Source: Eutreptiella sp. 'Long Island Sound 2002'
Taxonomy: Eukaryota; Euglenozoa; Euglenophyceae; Eutreptiales; Eutreptiaceae
Direction of reading: 5' to 3'
Length of the DNA stretch: 64,000 nucleotides
Assembly: GCA_964036045.1 (NCBI GenBank)
Contig: OZ038398.1
Coordinates: 22,782,486-22,846,485, forward strand
In this document: piece after piece, positions 1 to 12,760 of the stretch
Position numbering within the stretch: the stretch's first letter is position 1
How the letters are laid out: each line of letters starts with the position of its first letter
The notes under the pieces: generated by a model
What the model was told of the DNA's origin: nothing
Database searches by the model: none
The model's input: the letters and a program-made list of their open reading frames with translations, nothing else
Position numbers and translations under genes: made by a program

Positions 1-637
1 GCCGGAACATGTTCCGGAAGCGCCGGAACATGTTCCGCAAGCGCCGGAACATGTTCCGGAAGCGACGAAACATGTTCCAGAAGCACCGGAACATGTTCCG
101 GAAGCGCCGGAACATGTTCCGGAAGAACCGGAACATGTTCCGGAAGCACCGGAACATGTTCCGGAAGCACCGGAACATGTTCCGGAAGCGCCGGAACATG
201 TTCCGGAAGCGACGGAACATGTTCCGGAAGCGCCAGAACATGTTCCGGAAGCGCCGGAACATGTTCCGGAAGCACCGGAACATGTTCCAGAAGCGCCGGA
301 ACATGTTCCGGAAGCGACGGATCATGTTCCGGAAGCACCTGAACATGTTCCGGAAGCACCGGAACATGTTCCGGAAGCGCCGGAACATGTTCTGGAAGCG
401 CCGGAACATGTTCCGGAAGCAACGGATCATGTTCCGGAAGCGCCAGAACTTGTTCCGGAAGCGCCGGAACATGTTCCGGAAGCACCGGAACATGTTCGGT
501 CGCTTCCGGAACATGTTCCGTCGCATCCGGAACATGTTCCGGAAGCACCGGAACATGTTCCGGAAGCGCCGGAACATGTTCCGGAAGGACCGGAACATGT
601 TCCAGAAGCACCGGAACATGTTCCGGAAGCGCCGGAA
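1..637. repeat. Left-edge satellite tract, irregular
   Basis: About 30 monomers with mixed spacers (AAGCG, AAGCA, AAGAA) and frequent single-base variants such as ggatcatg, ttctgg and ccagaac. There is no clear higher-order period inside this piece. It contains the first inverted-spacer monomers at about 496-535, where the spacer reads as the complement of variants seen elsewhere in the forward sense. The array runs off the left edge. Confidence 0.85.
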
Positions 638-919
638 CATGGTCCGGAAGCGCCGGAACATGGTCCGGAAGCACCGGAACATGTTCCAGAAGGACCGGAA
701 CATGTTCCGGAAGCGCCGGAACATGTTCCGGAAGCGCCGGAACATGTTCCGGAAGGACCGGAACATGTTCCGGAAGCACCGGCACAGGTTCCGGAAGCAC
801 CGGAACATGTTCCGGAAGCGCCGGAACATGTTCCGGAAGCGCCGGAACATGTTCCAGAATGACCGGAACATTTTCCGGAAGGACCGGAACATGTTCCGGA
901 AGCGCCGGAACCCTATTCC
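638..919. repeat. Degenerate copy of the catggtcc...ccctattcc cassette
   Basis: Two monomers with catggtcc in place of catgttcc begin at 638 and 659. The tract ends in the landmark ccctattcc at 911-919, where one extra base shifts the 21-bp phase by +1. The distance from first catggtcc to ccctattcc is 273 bp (13 monomers), against 398 bp in the later copies, and the internal -1 deletion found there is absent. The final monomers before 911 match the later cassettes (ggaacattttcc, then two ordinary monomers). It looks like an older or partly deleted copy. Confidence 0.7.
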
Positions 920-2591
920 GGAAGCACCGGAACATGTTCCGGAAGCGCCGGAACATGTTCCGGAAGCACCGGAAGATGTTCCGGAAGCACCGGAACATGT
1001 TCCGGAAGCACCGGAACATGTTCCGGAAGCACCGGAACATGTTCCGGAAGCGCCGGAACATGTTCCGGAAGGGCCGGAACATGTTCCGGAAGCACCGGAA
1101 CATGTTCCAGAAGGACCGGAACATGTTCCGGAAGCACCGGAAAATGTTCCGGAAGCGCCGGAACATGTTCCGGAAGGACCGGAACATGTTCCGCAAGCGC
1201 CGGAACATGTTGCGGAAGCGACGAAACATGTTCCAGAAGCACCGGAACATGTTCCGGAAGCGCCGGAACATGTTCCGGAAGAACCGGAACATGTTCCGGA
1301 AGCACCGGAACATGTTCCGGAAGCACCGGAACATGTTCCGGAAGCGCCGGAACATGTTCCGGAAGCGACGGATCATGTTCCGGAAGCATCGGAACATGTT
1401 CCGGAAGCACCGGAACATGTTCCGGAAGCGCCGGAACATGTTCTGGAAGCGCCGGAACATGTTCCGGAAGCAACGGATCATGTTCCGGAAGCGCCAGAAC
1501 TTGTTCCGGAGGCGCCGGAACATGTTCCGGAAGCACCGGAACATGTTCCGGATGCGACGGAACATGTTCCGGAAGCGACGGAACATGTTCCGGAAGCACC
1601 GGAACATGTTCCGGAAGCGCCGGAACATGTTCCAGAAGCACCGGAACATGTTCCGGAAGCGCCGGAACATGTTCCGGAAGCGCCGGAACATGTTCAGGAA
1701 GCACCGGAACATGTTTCGGAAGCACCGGAACATGTTCCGGAAGCACCGGAACATGTTCCGGAAGCACCGGAACATGTTCCGGAAGCGCCGGAACATGTTC
1801 CGGAAGGACCGGAACATGTTCCGGAAGCGCCGGAACATGTTCCGGAAGCAACGGAACATGTTCCGGAAGCGCCGGAACATGTTCCGGAAGGACCGGAACA
1901 TGTTCCGGAAGGACCGAAACATGTTCCGGAAGCACCGGAACATGTTCCGGAAGCACCGGAACATGTTCCGGAAGGACCGGAACATGTTCCGGAAGCACCG
2001 GAAAATGTTCCGGAAGCGCCGGAACATGTTCCGGAAGCGCCGGAACATGTTCCGGAAGGACCGGAACATGTTCCGGAAGCGACAAAACATGTTCCGGAAG
2101 CGACGGAACATGTTCCGGAAGCACCGAAACATGTTCCGGAAGCACCGGAACATGTTCCGGAAGCACCGGAACATGTTCCGGAAGCGCCAGAACATGTTCC
2201 GGAAGCGCCGGAACATGTTCCCGAAGCGACGGAACATGTTCCCGAAGCGCCAGAACATGTTCCGGAAGCGCCGGAACATGTTCCGGAAGCGCAGGAACAT
2301 GTTCCGGAAGCACCGGAACATGTTCCGGAAGCGCCGGAACATGTTCCGGAAGCGCCGGAACATGTTCCGGAAGCGACGGAACATGTTCCGGAAGCACCGG
2401 AACATGTTCCGGAAGGACCGGAACATGTTCCGGAAGGACCGGAACATGTTCCGGAAGCACCGGAACATGTTCCGGAAGCGCCGGAACATGTTCCGGAAGC
2501 GCCGGATCATGTTCCGGAAGGGCCGGAACATGTTCCGGAAGGACCGGAACATGTTCCGGAAGCACCGGAACATGTTCCGGAAGCACCGGAA

Positions 2592-3387
2592 CATGGTCCG
2601 GAAGCGCTGGAACATGGTCCGGAAGCGCCGGAACATGTTCCGGAAGGACCGGAACATGTTCCGGAAGCGCCGGAACATCTTCCGGAAGCGCCGGAACATG
2701 TTCCGAAGCACCGGAACATGTTCCGGAAGCGACGGAACATGTTCCGGAAGCGCCGGAACATGTTCCGGAAGCGCTGGAACATGTTCCGGAAGGACCGGAA
2801 CATGTTCCGGAAGCACCGGCACATGTTCCGGAAGGACCGGAACATGTTCCGGAAGCGCCGGAACATATTCCGGGAGCGACGGAACATGTTCCGGAAGCGC
2901 CGGAACATGGTCCGGAAGCGCTGGAACATGGTCCGGAAGCGCCGGAACATGTTCCGGAAGGACCGGAACATGTTCCGGAAGCGCCGGAACATCTTCCGGA
3001 AGCGCCGGAACATGTTCCGAAGCACCGGAACATGTTCCGGAAGCGACGGAACATGTTCCGGAAGCGCCGGAACATGTTCCGGAAGCGCCGGAACATGTTC
3101 CGGAAGGACCGGAACATGTTCCGGAAGCACCGGCACATGTTCCGGAAGCACCGGAACATGTTCCGGAAGCGCCGGAACATGTTCCGGAAGCGACGGAACA
3201 TGTTCCGGAAGGACCGGAACATGTTCCGGAAGGACCGGAACATGTTCCGGAAGCACCGGAACATGTTCCGGAAGCGCCGGAACATGTTCCGGAAGCGCCG
3301 GAACATGTTCCGGAAGGGCCGGAACATGTTCCGGAAGGACCGGAACATGTTCCGGAAGGACCGGAAAATGTTCCGGAAGCGCCGGAA
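2592..3387. repeat. Two partial cassette copies (314 and 482 bp)
   Basis: The landmark pair catggtcc / gctggaacatggtcc starts at 2,592 and again at 2,906. Each is followed by aacatcttcc and then a monomer reading gttccgaagc, which lacks one G (-1 shift, at 2,701 and 3,014). The spacings of 314 bp (15x21-1) and 482 bp (23x21-1) fit exactly one 1-bp deletion each. Neither copy reaches the ccctattcc end, so both are truncated. Confidence 0.8.
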
Positions 3388-3836
3388 CATGGTCCGGAAG
3401 CGCTGGAACATGGTCCGGAAGCGCCGGAACATGTTCCGGAAGGACCGGAACATGTTCCGGAAGCGCCGGAACATCTTCCGGAAGCGCCGGAACATGTTCC
3501 GAAGCACCGGAACATGTTCCGGAAGCGACGGAACATGTTCCGGAAGCGCCGGAACATGGTCCGGCAGCGCCGGAACATGTTCTGGAAGGACCGGAACATG
3601 TTCCGGAAGCACCGGCACATGTTCCGGAAGCACCGGCACATGTTCCGGAAGCACCGGAACATGTTCCGGAAGCGCCGGAACATGTTCCGGAAGCGCCGGA
3701 ACATGTTCCGGAAGCACCGGAACATGTTCCGGAAGCGCCGGAACATGTTCCGGAAGCGCCGGAACATGTTCCAGAAGGACCGGAACATTTTCCGGAAGGA
3801 CCGGAACATGTTCCGGAAGCGCCGGAACCCTATTCC
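3388..3836. repeat. Cassette copy with compensating phase shifts
   Basis: It starts with the double catggtcc landmark at 3,388, has the -1 monomer (ttccgaagc) at 3,497 and ends in ccctattcc at 3,828-3,836, where +1 restores the phase. Start-to-end landmark distance is 440 bp, two monomers longer than the 398-bp form of later copies; the extra units include a doubled ggcacatg variant near 3,610-3,635. Confidence 0.85.
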
Positions 3837-6495
3837 GGAAGCACCGGAACATGTTCCGGAAGCACCGGAACATGTTCCGGAAGCGCCGGAACATGTTCCG
3901 GGGGCACCGGAACATGTTCCGGAAGCGCCGGAACATGTTCTGGAAGGGCCGGAACATGTTCCGGAAGGACCGGAACATGTTCCGGAAGCGCCGAAACATG
4001 TTCCGGAAGCGCCGGAACATGTTCCGGAAGCGCCGGAACATGTTCCGGAAGCACCGGAACATGTTCCGGAAGCACCGGAACATGTTCCGGAAGCGACGAA
4101 ACATGTTCCAGAAGCACCGGAACATGTTCCAGAAGCGCCGGAACATGTTCCGGAAGTGCCGGAACATGTTCCGGAAGCACCGGAACATGTTCCGAAAGCA
4201 CCGGAACATGTTCCGGAAGCGCCGGAACATGTTCCGGAAGCGCCGGAACATGTTCCGGAAGGACCGGAACATGTTCCGGAAGGACCGGAACATGTTCCGG
4301 AAGCGCCGGAACATGTTCCGGAACCACCGGAACATGTTCCGATGCTTCCGGAACATGTTCCGGAAGCACCGGAACATGTTCCGGAGGCACCGGAACATGT
4401 TCTGGAAGCACCGGAACATGTTCCGGAAGCGCCGGAACATGTTCCGGAAGCACCGGAACATGTTCCCGAAGCGCCGGAACATGTTCCGGAAGCGCCGGAA
4501 CATGTTCTGGAAGGACCGGAACATGTTCCGGAAGCACCGGAACATGTTCCGGAAGCGCCGGAACATGTTCCGGAAGGGCCGGAACATGTTCCGGAAGGAC
4601 CGGAACATGTTCCGGAAGGACCGGAACATGTTCCGGAAGCGCCGGAACATGTTCCGGAAGCACCGGAACATGTTCCGGAAGCGCCGGAACATGTTCCGGA
4701 AGCGACGGAACATGTTCCGGAAGCGCCGGAACATGTTCCGGAAGAACCGGAACATGTTCCGGAAGCACCGGAACATGTTCCGGAAGCGCCGGATCATGTT
4801 CCGGAAGCGCCGGAACATGTTCCGGAAGGACCGGAACATGTTCCGTAAGCACCGGAACATGTTCCGGAAGCGCCGGAACATGTTCCGGAAGCACCGGAAC
4901 ATGTTCCGGAAGCACCGGAACATGTTCCGGAAGCACCGGAACATGTTCCGGAAGCGCCGGAACATGTTCCGGAAGGGCCGGAACATGCCCCGGAAGGACC
5001 AGAACATGTTCCGGAAGGACCGGAACATGTTCCGGTAGCACCGGAAAATGTTCCGGAAGCGCCGGAACATGTTCCGGAAACGCCGAAACATGTTCCGGAA
5101 GCGCCGTAACATGTTCCGGAAGCGACAAAACATGTTCCGGAAGCGACGAAACATGTTCCGGAAGGACCGGAACATGTTCCGGTAGCACCGGAAAATGTTC
5201 CGGAAGCGCCGGAACATGTTCCGGAAGCGCCGAAACATGTTCCGGAAGCGCCGTAACATGTTCCGGAAGCGACAAAACATGTTCCGGAAGCGACGAAACA
5301 TGTTCCGGAAGCGCCGGAACATGTTCCGGAAGCACCGGAACATGTTCCGGAAGCGCCGGAACATGTTCCGGAAGAGCCGGAACATGTTCCGGAAGCACCG
5401 GAACATGTTCCGGAAGCGACAAAACATGTTCCGGAAGCGACGAAACATGTTCCGGAAGCGCCGGAACATGTTCCGGAAGCACCGAAACATGTTCCGGAAG
5501 CGCCGGAACATGTTCCGGAAGCGCCGGAACATGTTCCGGAAGCGCCGGAACATGTTCCGGAAGCACCGGAACATGTTCCGGAAGCGCCGGAACATGTTCC
5601 GGAAGCACCGGAACATGTTCCGGAAGCGCCGGAACATGTTCCGGAAGAGCCGGAACATGTTCCGGAAGCACCGGAACATGTTCCGGAAGCGACAAAACAT
5701 GTTCCGGAAGCGACGAAACATGTTCCGGAAGCGCCGGAACATGTTCCGGAAGCACCGAAACATGTTCCGGAAGCGCCGGAACATGTTCTGGAAGCGACGG
5801 AACATGTTCCGGAAGCGCCGGAACGTGTTCCGGAAGCGCCGGAACATGTTCCTGAAGGACCGGATCATGTTACGGAAGCACCGGAACATGTTCCGGAAGG
5901 GCCGGAACATGTTCCGGATGCGCCGGAACATGTTCCGGAAGGACCGGAACATGTTCCGGAAGGACCGGAACATGTTCCGGAAGCGCCGGAACATGTTCCG
6001 GAAGGACCGGAACATGTTCCGATGCTTCCGGAACATGTTCCGGAAGCACCGGAACATGTTCTGGAGGCACCGGAACATGTTCTGGAAGCACCGGAACATG
6101 TTCCGGAAGCGCCGGAACATGTTCCGGAAGGACCGGAACATGTTCCGGAAGCGCCGGAACATGTTCCGGAAGGGCCGGAACATGTTCCGGAAGGACCGGA
6201 ACATGTCCCGGAAGGACCGGAACATGTTCCGGAAGCACCGGAAAATGTTCCGGAAGCGCCGGAACATGTTCCGGAAGCGCCGAAACATGTTCCGGAAGCG
6301 CCGGAACATGTTCCGGAAGGGCCGGAACATGTTCCGGAAGGACCGGAGCATGTTCCGGAAGCGCCGGAACATGTTCCGGAAGGACTGGAACATGTTCCGG
6401 AAGGACCGGAACATGTTCCGGAAGGACCGGAACATGTTCCGGAAGCGCCGGAACATGTTCCGGAAGCGCCGGAACATGTTCCGGAAGCGCCGGAA
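3837..6495. repeat. Satellite tract between cassettes
   Basis: About 127 monomers with no phase-breaking indel. Landmarks include single inverted spacers (gatgctt) at 4,341 and 6,019, ttccgtaagc near 4,842, catgccccgg near 4,985, ggtagcacc at 5,034 and 5,181, and ttcctgaagg at 5,850. Short local duplications are visible around 5,030-5,760, where the runs aagcgacaaaac / aagcgacgaaac recur. The same landmarks reappear at 8.3-11.7 kb and 40.4-41 kb. Confidence 0.85.
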
Positions 6496-6998
6496 CATGG
6501 TCCGGAAGCGCTGGAACATGGTCCGGAAGCGCCGGAACATGTTCCGGAAGGACCGGAACATGTTCAGAAAGCGCCGGAACATCTTCCGGAAGCGCCGGAA
6601 CATGTTCCGAAGCACCGGAACATGTTCCGGAAGCGACGGAACATGTTCCGGAAGCGCCGGAACATGTTCCGGAAGCGCCGGAACATGTTCCGGAAGGACC
6701 GGAACATGTTCCGGAAGCACCGGCACATGTTCCGGAAGCACCGGAACATGTTCCGGAAGCGCCGGAACATGTTCCGGAAGCGCCGGAACATGTTCCGGAA
6801 GCGCCGGAACATGTTCCGGAAGGACCGGAACATGTTCCGGAAGGACCGGAACATGTTCCGGAAGCACCGGAACATGTTCCAGAAGCGCCGGAACATGTTC
6901 CGGAAGGGCCGGAACATGTTCCGGAAGGGCCGGAACATGTTCCGGAAGGACCGGAACATGTTCCGGAAGCACCGGAAAATGTTCCGGAAGCGCCGGAA
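6496..6998. repeat. Partial cassette copy (503 bp)
   Basis: The double catggtcc landmark at 6,496 is followed by aacatcttcc and the -1 monomer at 6,605. The next catggtcc landmark is 503 bp downstream (24x21-1). There is no ccctattcc end, so the -1 shift is not compensated here. Confidence 0.8.
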
Positions 6999-8552
6999 CA
7001 TGGTCCGGAAGCGCTGGAACATGGTCCGGAAGCGCCGGAACATGTTCCGGAAGGACCGGAACATGTTCCGGAAGCGCCGGAACATCTTCCGGAAGCGCCG
7101 GAACATGTTCCGAAGCACCGGAACATGTTCCGGAAGCGACGGAACATGTTCCGGAAGCGCCGGAACATGTTCCGGAAGCGCCGGAACATGTTCCGGAAGG
7201 ACCGGAACATGTTCCGGAAGCACCGGCACATGTTCCGGAAGCACCGGAACATGTTCCGGAAGCGCCGGAACATGTTCCGGAAGCGCCGGAACATGTTCCG
7301 GAAGCACCGGAACATGTTCCGGAAGCGCCGGAACATGTTCCAGAAGGACCGGAACATTTTCCGGAAGGACCGGAACATGTTCCGGAAGCGCCGGAACCCT
7401 ATTCCGGAAGCACCGGAACATGTTCCGGAAGCGCCGGAACATGTTCCGGAAGCACCGGAACATGTTCCGGAAGCGCCGGAACATGTTCCGGAAGGGCCGG
7501 AACATGTTCCGGAAGGACCGGAACATGTTCCGGAAGGACCGGAAAATGTTCCGGAAGCGCCGGAACATGTTGCGGAAGGACCGGAACATGTTCCGGAAGC
7601 GCCGAAACATGTTCCGGAAGCGCCGGAACATGTTCCGGAAGCGCCGGAACATGTTCCGGAAGCGCCGGAACATGTTCCGCAAGCGCCGGAACATGTTCCG
7701 GAAGCGACGAAACATGTTCCAGAAGCACCGGAACATGTTCCGGAAGCGCCGGAACATGTTCCGGTGCTTCCGGAACATGTTCCGGCGCTTCCGGAACATG
7801 TTCCGGTCCTTCCGGAACATGTTCCGGAAGCGCCGGAACATGTTCCGGCAGCACCGGAACATGTTCCGATGCTTCCGGAACATGTTCCGGAAGCACCGGA
7901 ACATGTTCCGGAAGGACCGGAACATGTTCCGGAAGCGCCGGAACATGTTCCGGAAGGGCCGGAACATGTTCCGGAAGGACCGGAACATGTTCCGGAAGGA
8001 CCGGAACATGTTCCGGAAGCACCGGAAAATGTTCCGGAAGCACCGGAACATGTTCCGGAAGCGCCGGAACATGTTCCGGAAGCGCCGGAACATGTTCCGC
8101 AGGGACCGGAACATGTTCCGGAAGCGCCGGAACATGTTCCGGAAGCGACGGAACATGTTCCGGAAGCGCCGGAACATGTTCCGGAAGAACCGGAACATGT
8201 TCCGGAAGCACCGGAACATGTTCCGGAAGCGCCGGATCATGTTCCGGAAGCGCCGGAACATGTTCCGGAAGGACCGGAACATGTTCCGTAAGCACCGGAA
8301 CATGTTCCGGAAGCGCCGGAACATGTTCCGGAAGCGCCGGAACATGTTCCGGAAGCGCCGGAACATGTTCCGGAAGGACCGGAACATGTTCCGGAAGGAC
8401 CGGAACATGTTCCGGAAGCACCGGAACATGTTCCAGAAGCGCCGGAACATGTTCCGGAAGGGCCGGAACATGTTCCGGAAGGGCCGGAACATGTTCCGGA
8501 AGGACCGGAACATGTTCCGGAAGCACCGGAAAATGTTCCGGAAGCGCCGGAA
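6999..8552. repeat. Higher-order unit, 1,554 bp (74 monomers)
   Basis: It opens with the full cassette (catggtcc at 6,999, -1 at 7,108, ccctattcc at 7,397-7,405). It continues through a cluster of three inverted spacers (7,763, 7,784, 7,805), a single gatgctt at 7,868 and ttccgtaagc at about 8,284. The next unit follows in tandem at an offset of exactly 1,554 bp and is almost identical base for base over the first 760 bp; one difference I saw is ttccggaag versus ttccgaaag near 8,832. Confidence 0.9.
7763..7815 (-). repeat. Cluster of three inverted-spacer monomers
   Basis: Three consecutive spacers read TGCTT, CGCTT and TCCTT between intact CCGG borders, exact complements of AAGCA, AAGCG and AAGGA. 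Because the 16-bp core is its own complement, this is a short inverted segment of the array. It is shared, with one more member, by the two tandem copies at 9,317 and 11,207. Confidence 0.9.
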
Positions 8553-10442
8553 CATGGTCCGGAAGCGCTGGAACATGGTCCGGAAGCGCCGGAACATGTT
8601 CCGGAAGGACCGGAACATGTTCCGGAAGCGCCGGAACATCTTCCGGAAGCGCCGGAACATGTTCCGAAGCACCGGAACATGTTCCGGAAGCGACGGAACA
8701 TGTTCCGGAAGCGCCGGAACATGTTCCGGAAGCGCCGGAACATGTTCCGGAAGGACCGGAACATGTTCCGGAAGCACCGGCACATGTTCCGGAAGCACCG
8801 GAACATGTTCCGGAAGCGCCGGAACATGTTCCGAAAGCGCCGGAACATGTTCCGGAAGCACCGGAACATGTTCCGGAAGCGCCGGAACATGTTCCAGAAG
8901 GACCGGAACATTTTCCGGAAGGACCGGAACATGTTCCGGAAGCGCCGGAACCCTATTCCGGAAGCACCGGAACATGTTCCGGAAGCGCCGGAACATGTTC
9001 CGGAAGCACCGGAACATGTTCCGGAAGCGCCGGAACATGTTCCGGAAGGGCCGGAACATGTTCCGGAAGGACCGGAACATGTTCCGGAAGGACCGGAAAA
9101 TGTTCTGGAAGCGCCGGAACATGTTGCGGAAGGACCGGAACATGTTCCGGAAGCGCCGAAACATGTTCCGGAAGCGCCGGAACATGTTCCGGAAGCGCCG
9201 GAACATGTTCCGGAAGCGCCGGAACATGTTCCGCAAGCGCCGGAACATGTTCCGGAAGCGACGAAACATGTTCCAGAAGCACCGGAACATGTTCCGGAAG
9301 CGCCGGAACATGTTCCGGTGCTTCCGGAACATGTTCCGGCGCTTCCGGAACATGTTCCGGTCCTTCCGGAACATGTTCCGGTCCTTCCGGAACATGTTCC
9401 GGAAGCGCCGGAACATGTTCCGGCAGCACCGGAACATGTTCCGATGCTTCCGGAACATGTTCCGGAAGCACCGGAACATGTTCCGGAAGGACCGGAACAT
9501 GTTCCGGAAGCGCCGGAACATGTTCCGGAAGGGCCGGAACATGTTCCGGAAGGACCGGAACATGTTCCGGAAGGACCGGAACATGTTCCGGAAGCACCGG
9601 AAAATGTTCCGGAAGCACCGGAACATGTTCCGGAAGCGCCGGAACATGTTCCGGAAGCGCCGGAACATGTTCCGCAGGGACCGGAACATGTTCCGGAAGC
9701 GCCGGAACATGTTCCGGAAGCGACGGAACATGTTCCGGAAGCGCCGGAACATGTTCCGGAAGAACCGGAACATGTTCCGGAAGCACCGGAACATGTTCCG
9801 GAAGCGCCGGATCATGTTCCGGAAGCGCCGGAACATGTTCCGGAAGGACCGGAACATGTTCCGTAAGCACCGGAACATGTTCCGGAAGCGCCGGAACATG
9901 TTCCGGAAGGGCCGGAACATGCCCCGGAAGGACCGGAACATGTTCCGGAAGGACCGGAACATGTTCCGGTAGCACCGGAAAATGTTCCAGAAGCGCCGGA
10001 ACATGGTCCGGAAGCGCCGAAACATGTTCCGGAAGCGCCGGAACATGTTGCGGAAGGACCGGAACATGTTCCGGAAGCGCCGGAACATGTTCCGGAAGAG
10101 CCGGAACATGTTCCGGAAGCGCCGGAACATGTTCCGGAAGCGACAAAACATGTTCCGGAAGCGACGAAACATGTTCCGGAAGCGCCGGAACATGTTCCGG
10201 AAGCACCGAAACATGTTCCGGAAGCACCGGAACATGTTCCGGAAGCGCCGGAACATGTTCTGGAAGCGACGGAACATGTTCCGGAAGCGCCGGAACGTGT
10301 TCCGGAAGCGCCGGAACATGTTCCAGAAGGACCGGAACATGTTCCGGAAGGGCCGGAACATGTTCCGGAAGGGCCGGAACATGTTCCGGAAGGACCGGAA
10401 CATGTTCCGGAAGCACCGGAAAATGTTCCGGAAGCGCCGGAA
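8553..10442. repeat. Higher-order unit, 1,890 bp (90 monomers)
   Basis: Tandem relative of the preceding unit. The cassette is at 8,553-8,959. The inverted-spacer cluster starts at 9,317 and has four members instead of three, which moves later landmarks to an offset of 1,575 bp (ttccgtaagc near 9,859). After that the unit gains catgccccgg near 9,919, ggtagcacc at 9,968 and a tract with aagagcc, aagcgacaaaac and ggaacgtg variants before the next catggtcc at 10,443. Confidence 0.9.
9317..9390 (-). repeat. Cluster of four inverted-spacer monomers
   Basis: The spacers read TGCTT, CGCTT, TCCTT, TCCTT, which on the other strand is AAGGA, AAGGA, AAGCG, AAGCA. That four-spacer word lies directly before the gatgctt landmark in other units (for example about 14,925-15,005), so this looks like an 84-bp inversion of it. 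Confidence 0.9.
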
Positions 10443-11687
10443 CATGGTCCGGAAGCGCTGGAACATGGTCCGGAAGCGCCGGAACATGTTCCGGAAGGAC
10501 CGGAACATGTTCCGGAAGCGCCGGAACATCTTCCGGAAGCGCCGGAACATGTTCCGAAGCACCGGAACATGTTCCGGAAGCGACGGAACATGTTCCGGAA
10601 GCGCCGGAACATGTTCCGGAAGCGCCGGAACATGTTCCGGAAGGACCGGAACATGTTCCGGAAGCACCGGCACATGTTCCGGAAGCACCGGAACATGTTC
10701 CGGAAGCGCCGGAACATGTTCCGGAAGCGCCGGAACATGTTCCGGAAGCACCGGAACATGTTCCGGAAGCGCCGGAACATGTTCCAGAAGGACCGGAACA
10801 TTTTCCGGAAGGACCGGAACATGTTCCGGAAGCGCCGGAACCCTATTCCGGAAGCACCGGAACATGTTCCGGAAGCACCGGAACATGTTCCGGAAGCACC
10901 GGAACATGTTCCGGAAGCGCCGGAACATGTTCCGGAAGGGCCGGAACATGTTCCGGAAGGACCGGAACATGTTCCGGAAGGACCGGAAAATGTTCCGGAA
11001 GCGCCGGAACATGTTGCGGAAGGACCGGAACATGTTCCGGAAGCGCCGAAACATGTTCCGGAAGCGCCGGAACATGTTCCGGAAGCGCCGGAACATGTTC
11101 CGGAAGCGCCGGAACATGTTCCGCAAGCGCCGGAACATGTTCCGGAAGCGACGAAACATGTTCCAGAAGCACCGGAACATGTTCCGGAAGCGCCGGAACA
11201 TGTTCCGGTGCTTCCGGAACATGTTCCGGCGCTTCCGGAACATGTTCCGGTCCTTCCGGAACATGTTCCGGTCCTTCCGGAACATGTTCCGGAAGCGCCG
11301 GAACATGTTCCGGAAGCACCGGAACATGTTCCGATGCTTCCAGAACATGTTCCGGAAGCGCCGGAACATGTTCCGGAAGAGCCGGAACATGTTCCGGAAG
11401 CGCCGGAACATGTTCCGGAAGCGACAAAACATGTTCCGGAAGCGACGAAACATGTTCCGGAAGCGCCGGAACATGTTCCGGAAGCACCGAAACATGTTCC
11501 GGAAGCACCAGAACATGTTCCGGAAGCGCCGGAACATGTTCCGGAAGCGCCGGAACATGTTCTGGAAGCGACGGAACATGTTCCGGAAGCGCCGGAACGT
11601 GTTCCGGAAGCGCCGGAACATGTTCCAGAAGGACCGGAACATGTTCCGGAAGCGCCGGAACATGTTCCGGAAGCGCCGGAACATGTT
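10443..11687. repeat. Third tandem copy of the cassette unit, truncated
   Basis: The cassette is at 10,443-10,849 (-1 at 10,552, ccctattcc at 10,841), and the four inverted spacers start at 11,207, exactly 1,890 bp after those of the previous unit. After the gatgctt monomer at 11,333 (followed by ccagaac rather than ccggaac) the copy diverges. ttcctgaagg near 11,687 closes this block. Confidence 0.85.
11207..11280 (-). repeat. Cluster of four inverted-spacer monomers, second copy
   Basis: Same spacer series as at 9,317, exactly 1,890 bp downstream. It was therefore copied with the higher-order unit rather than arising again. Confidence 0.9.
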
Positions 11688-12760
11688 CCTGAAGGACCGG
11701 ATCATGTTCCGGAAGCACCGGAACATGTTCCGGAAGGACCGGAACATGTTCCGATGCTTCCGGAACATGTTCCGGAAGCACCGGAACATGTTCTGGAGGC
11801 ACCGGAACATGTTCTGGAAGCACCAGAACATGTTCCGGAAGCGCCGGAACATGTTCCGGAAGGACCAGAACATGTTCCGGAAGCGCCGGAACATGTTCCG
11901 GAAGCGCCGGAACATGTTCCGGAAGCGCCGGAACATGTTCCGGAAGCGACAAAACATGTTCCGGAAGCGACGAAACATGTTCCGGAAGCGCCGGAACATG
12001 TTCCAAAAGCACCGGAACATGTTCCGGAAGCACCGGAACATGTTCCGGAAGCGCCGGAACATGTTCCGGAAGCGCCGGAACATGTTCCGGGAGGACCGGA
12101 ACATGTTCCGGAAGCGCCGCAACATGTTCCGGAAGCACCGGAACATGTTCCGATGCTTCCGGAACATGTTCCGGAAGCACCGGAACATGTTCCGGAGGCA
12201 CCGGAACATGTTCTGGAAGCACCGGAACATGTTCCGGAAGCGCCGGAACATGTTCCGGAAGGACCGGAACATGTTCCGGAAGCGCCGGAACATGTTCCGG
12301 AAGGGCCGGAACATGTTCCGGAAGGACCGGAACATGTTCCGGAAGGACCGGAACATGTTCCGGAAGCACCGGAAAATGTTCCGGAAGCACCGGAACATGT
12401 TCCGGAAGCGCCGGAACATGTTCCGGAAGCGCCGGAACATGTTCCGCAAGGACCGGAACATGTTCCGGAAGCACCGGAACATGTTCCGGAAGCGACTGAA
12501 CATGTTCCGGAAGCGCCGGAACATGTTCCGGAAGCGCCGGAACATGTTCCGGAAGAGCCGGAACATGTTCCGGAAGGACCGGAACATGTTCCGGAAGCAC
12601 CGGAACATGTTCCGGAAGCGCCGGAACATGTTCCGGAAGCACCGGAAGATGTTCCGGAAGCACCGGAACATGTTCCGGAAGCACCGGAACATGTTCCGGA
12701 AGGGCCGGAACATGTTCCGGAAGGACCGGAACATTTTCCGGAAGGACCGGAACATGTTCC
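11688..12760. repeat. Junction tract before the 1.9-kb HOR family
   Basis: About 51 monomers in constant 21-bp phase. It carries the landmark word gatgctt / ggaggcacc / ttctggaagcacc, which marks every later higher-order unit of the 13-26 kb block. It also has ttccaaaagc and cgggaggacc variants not obvious elsewhere. Confidence 0.75.
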
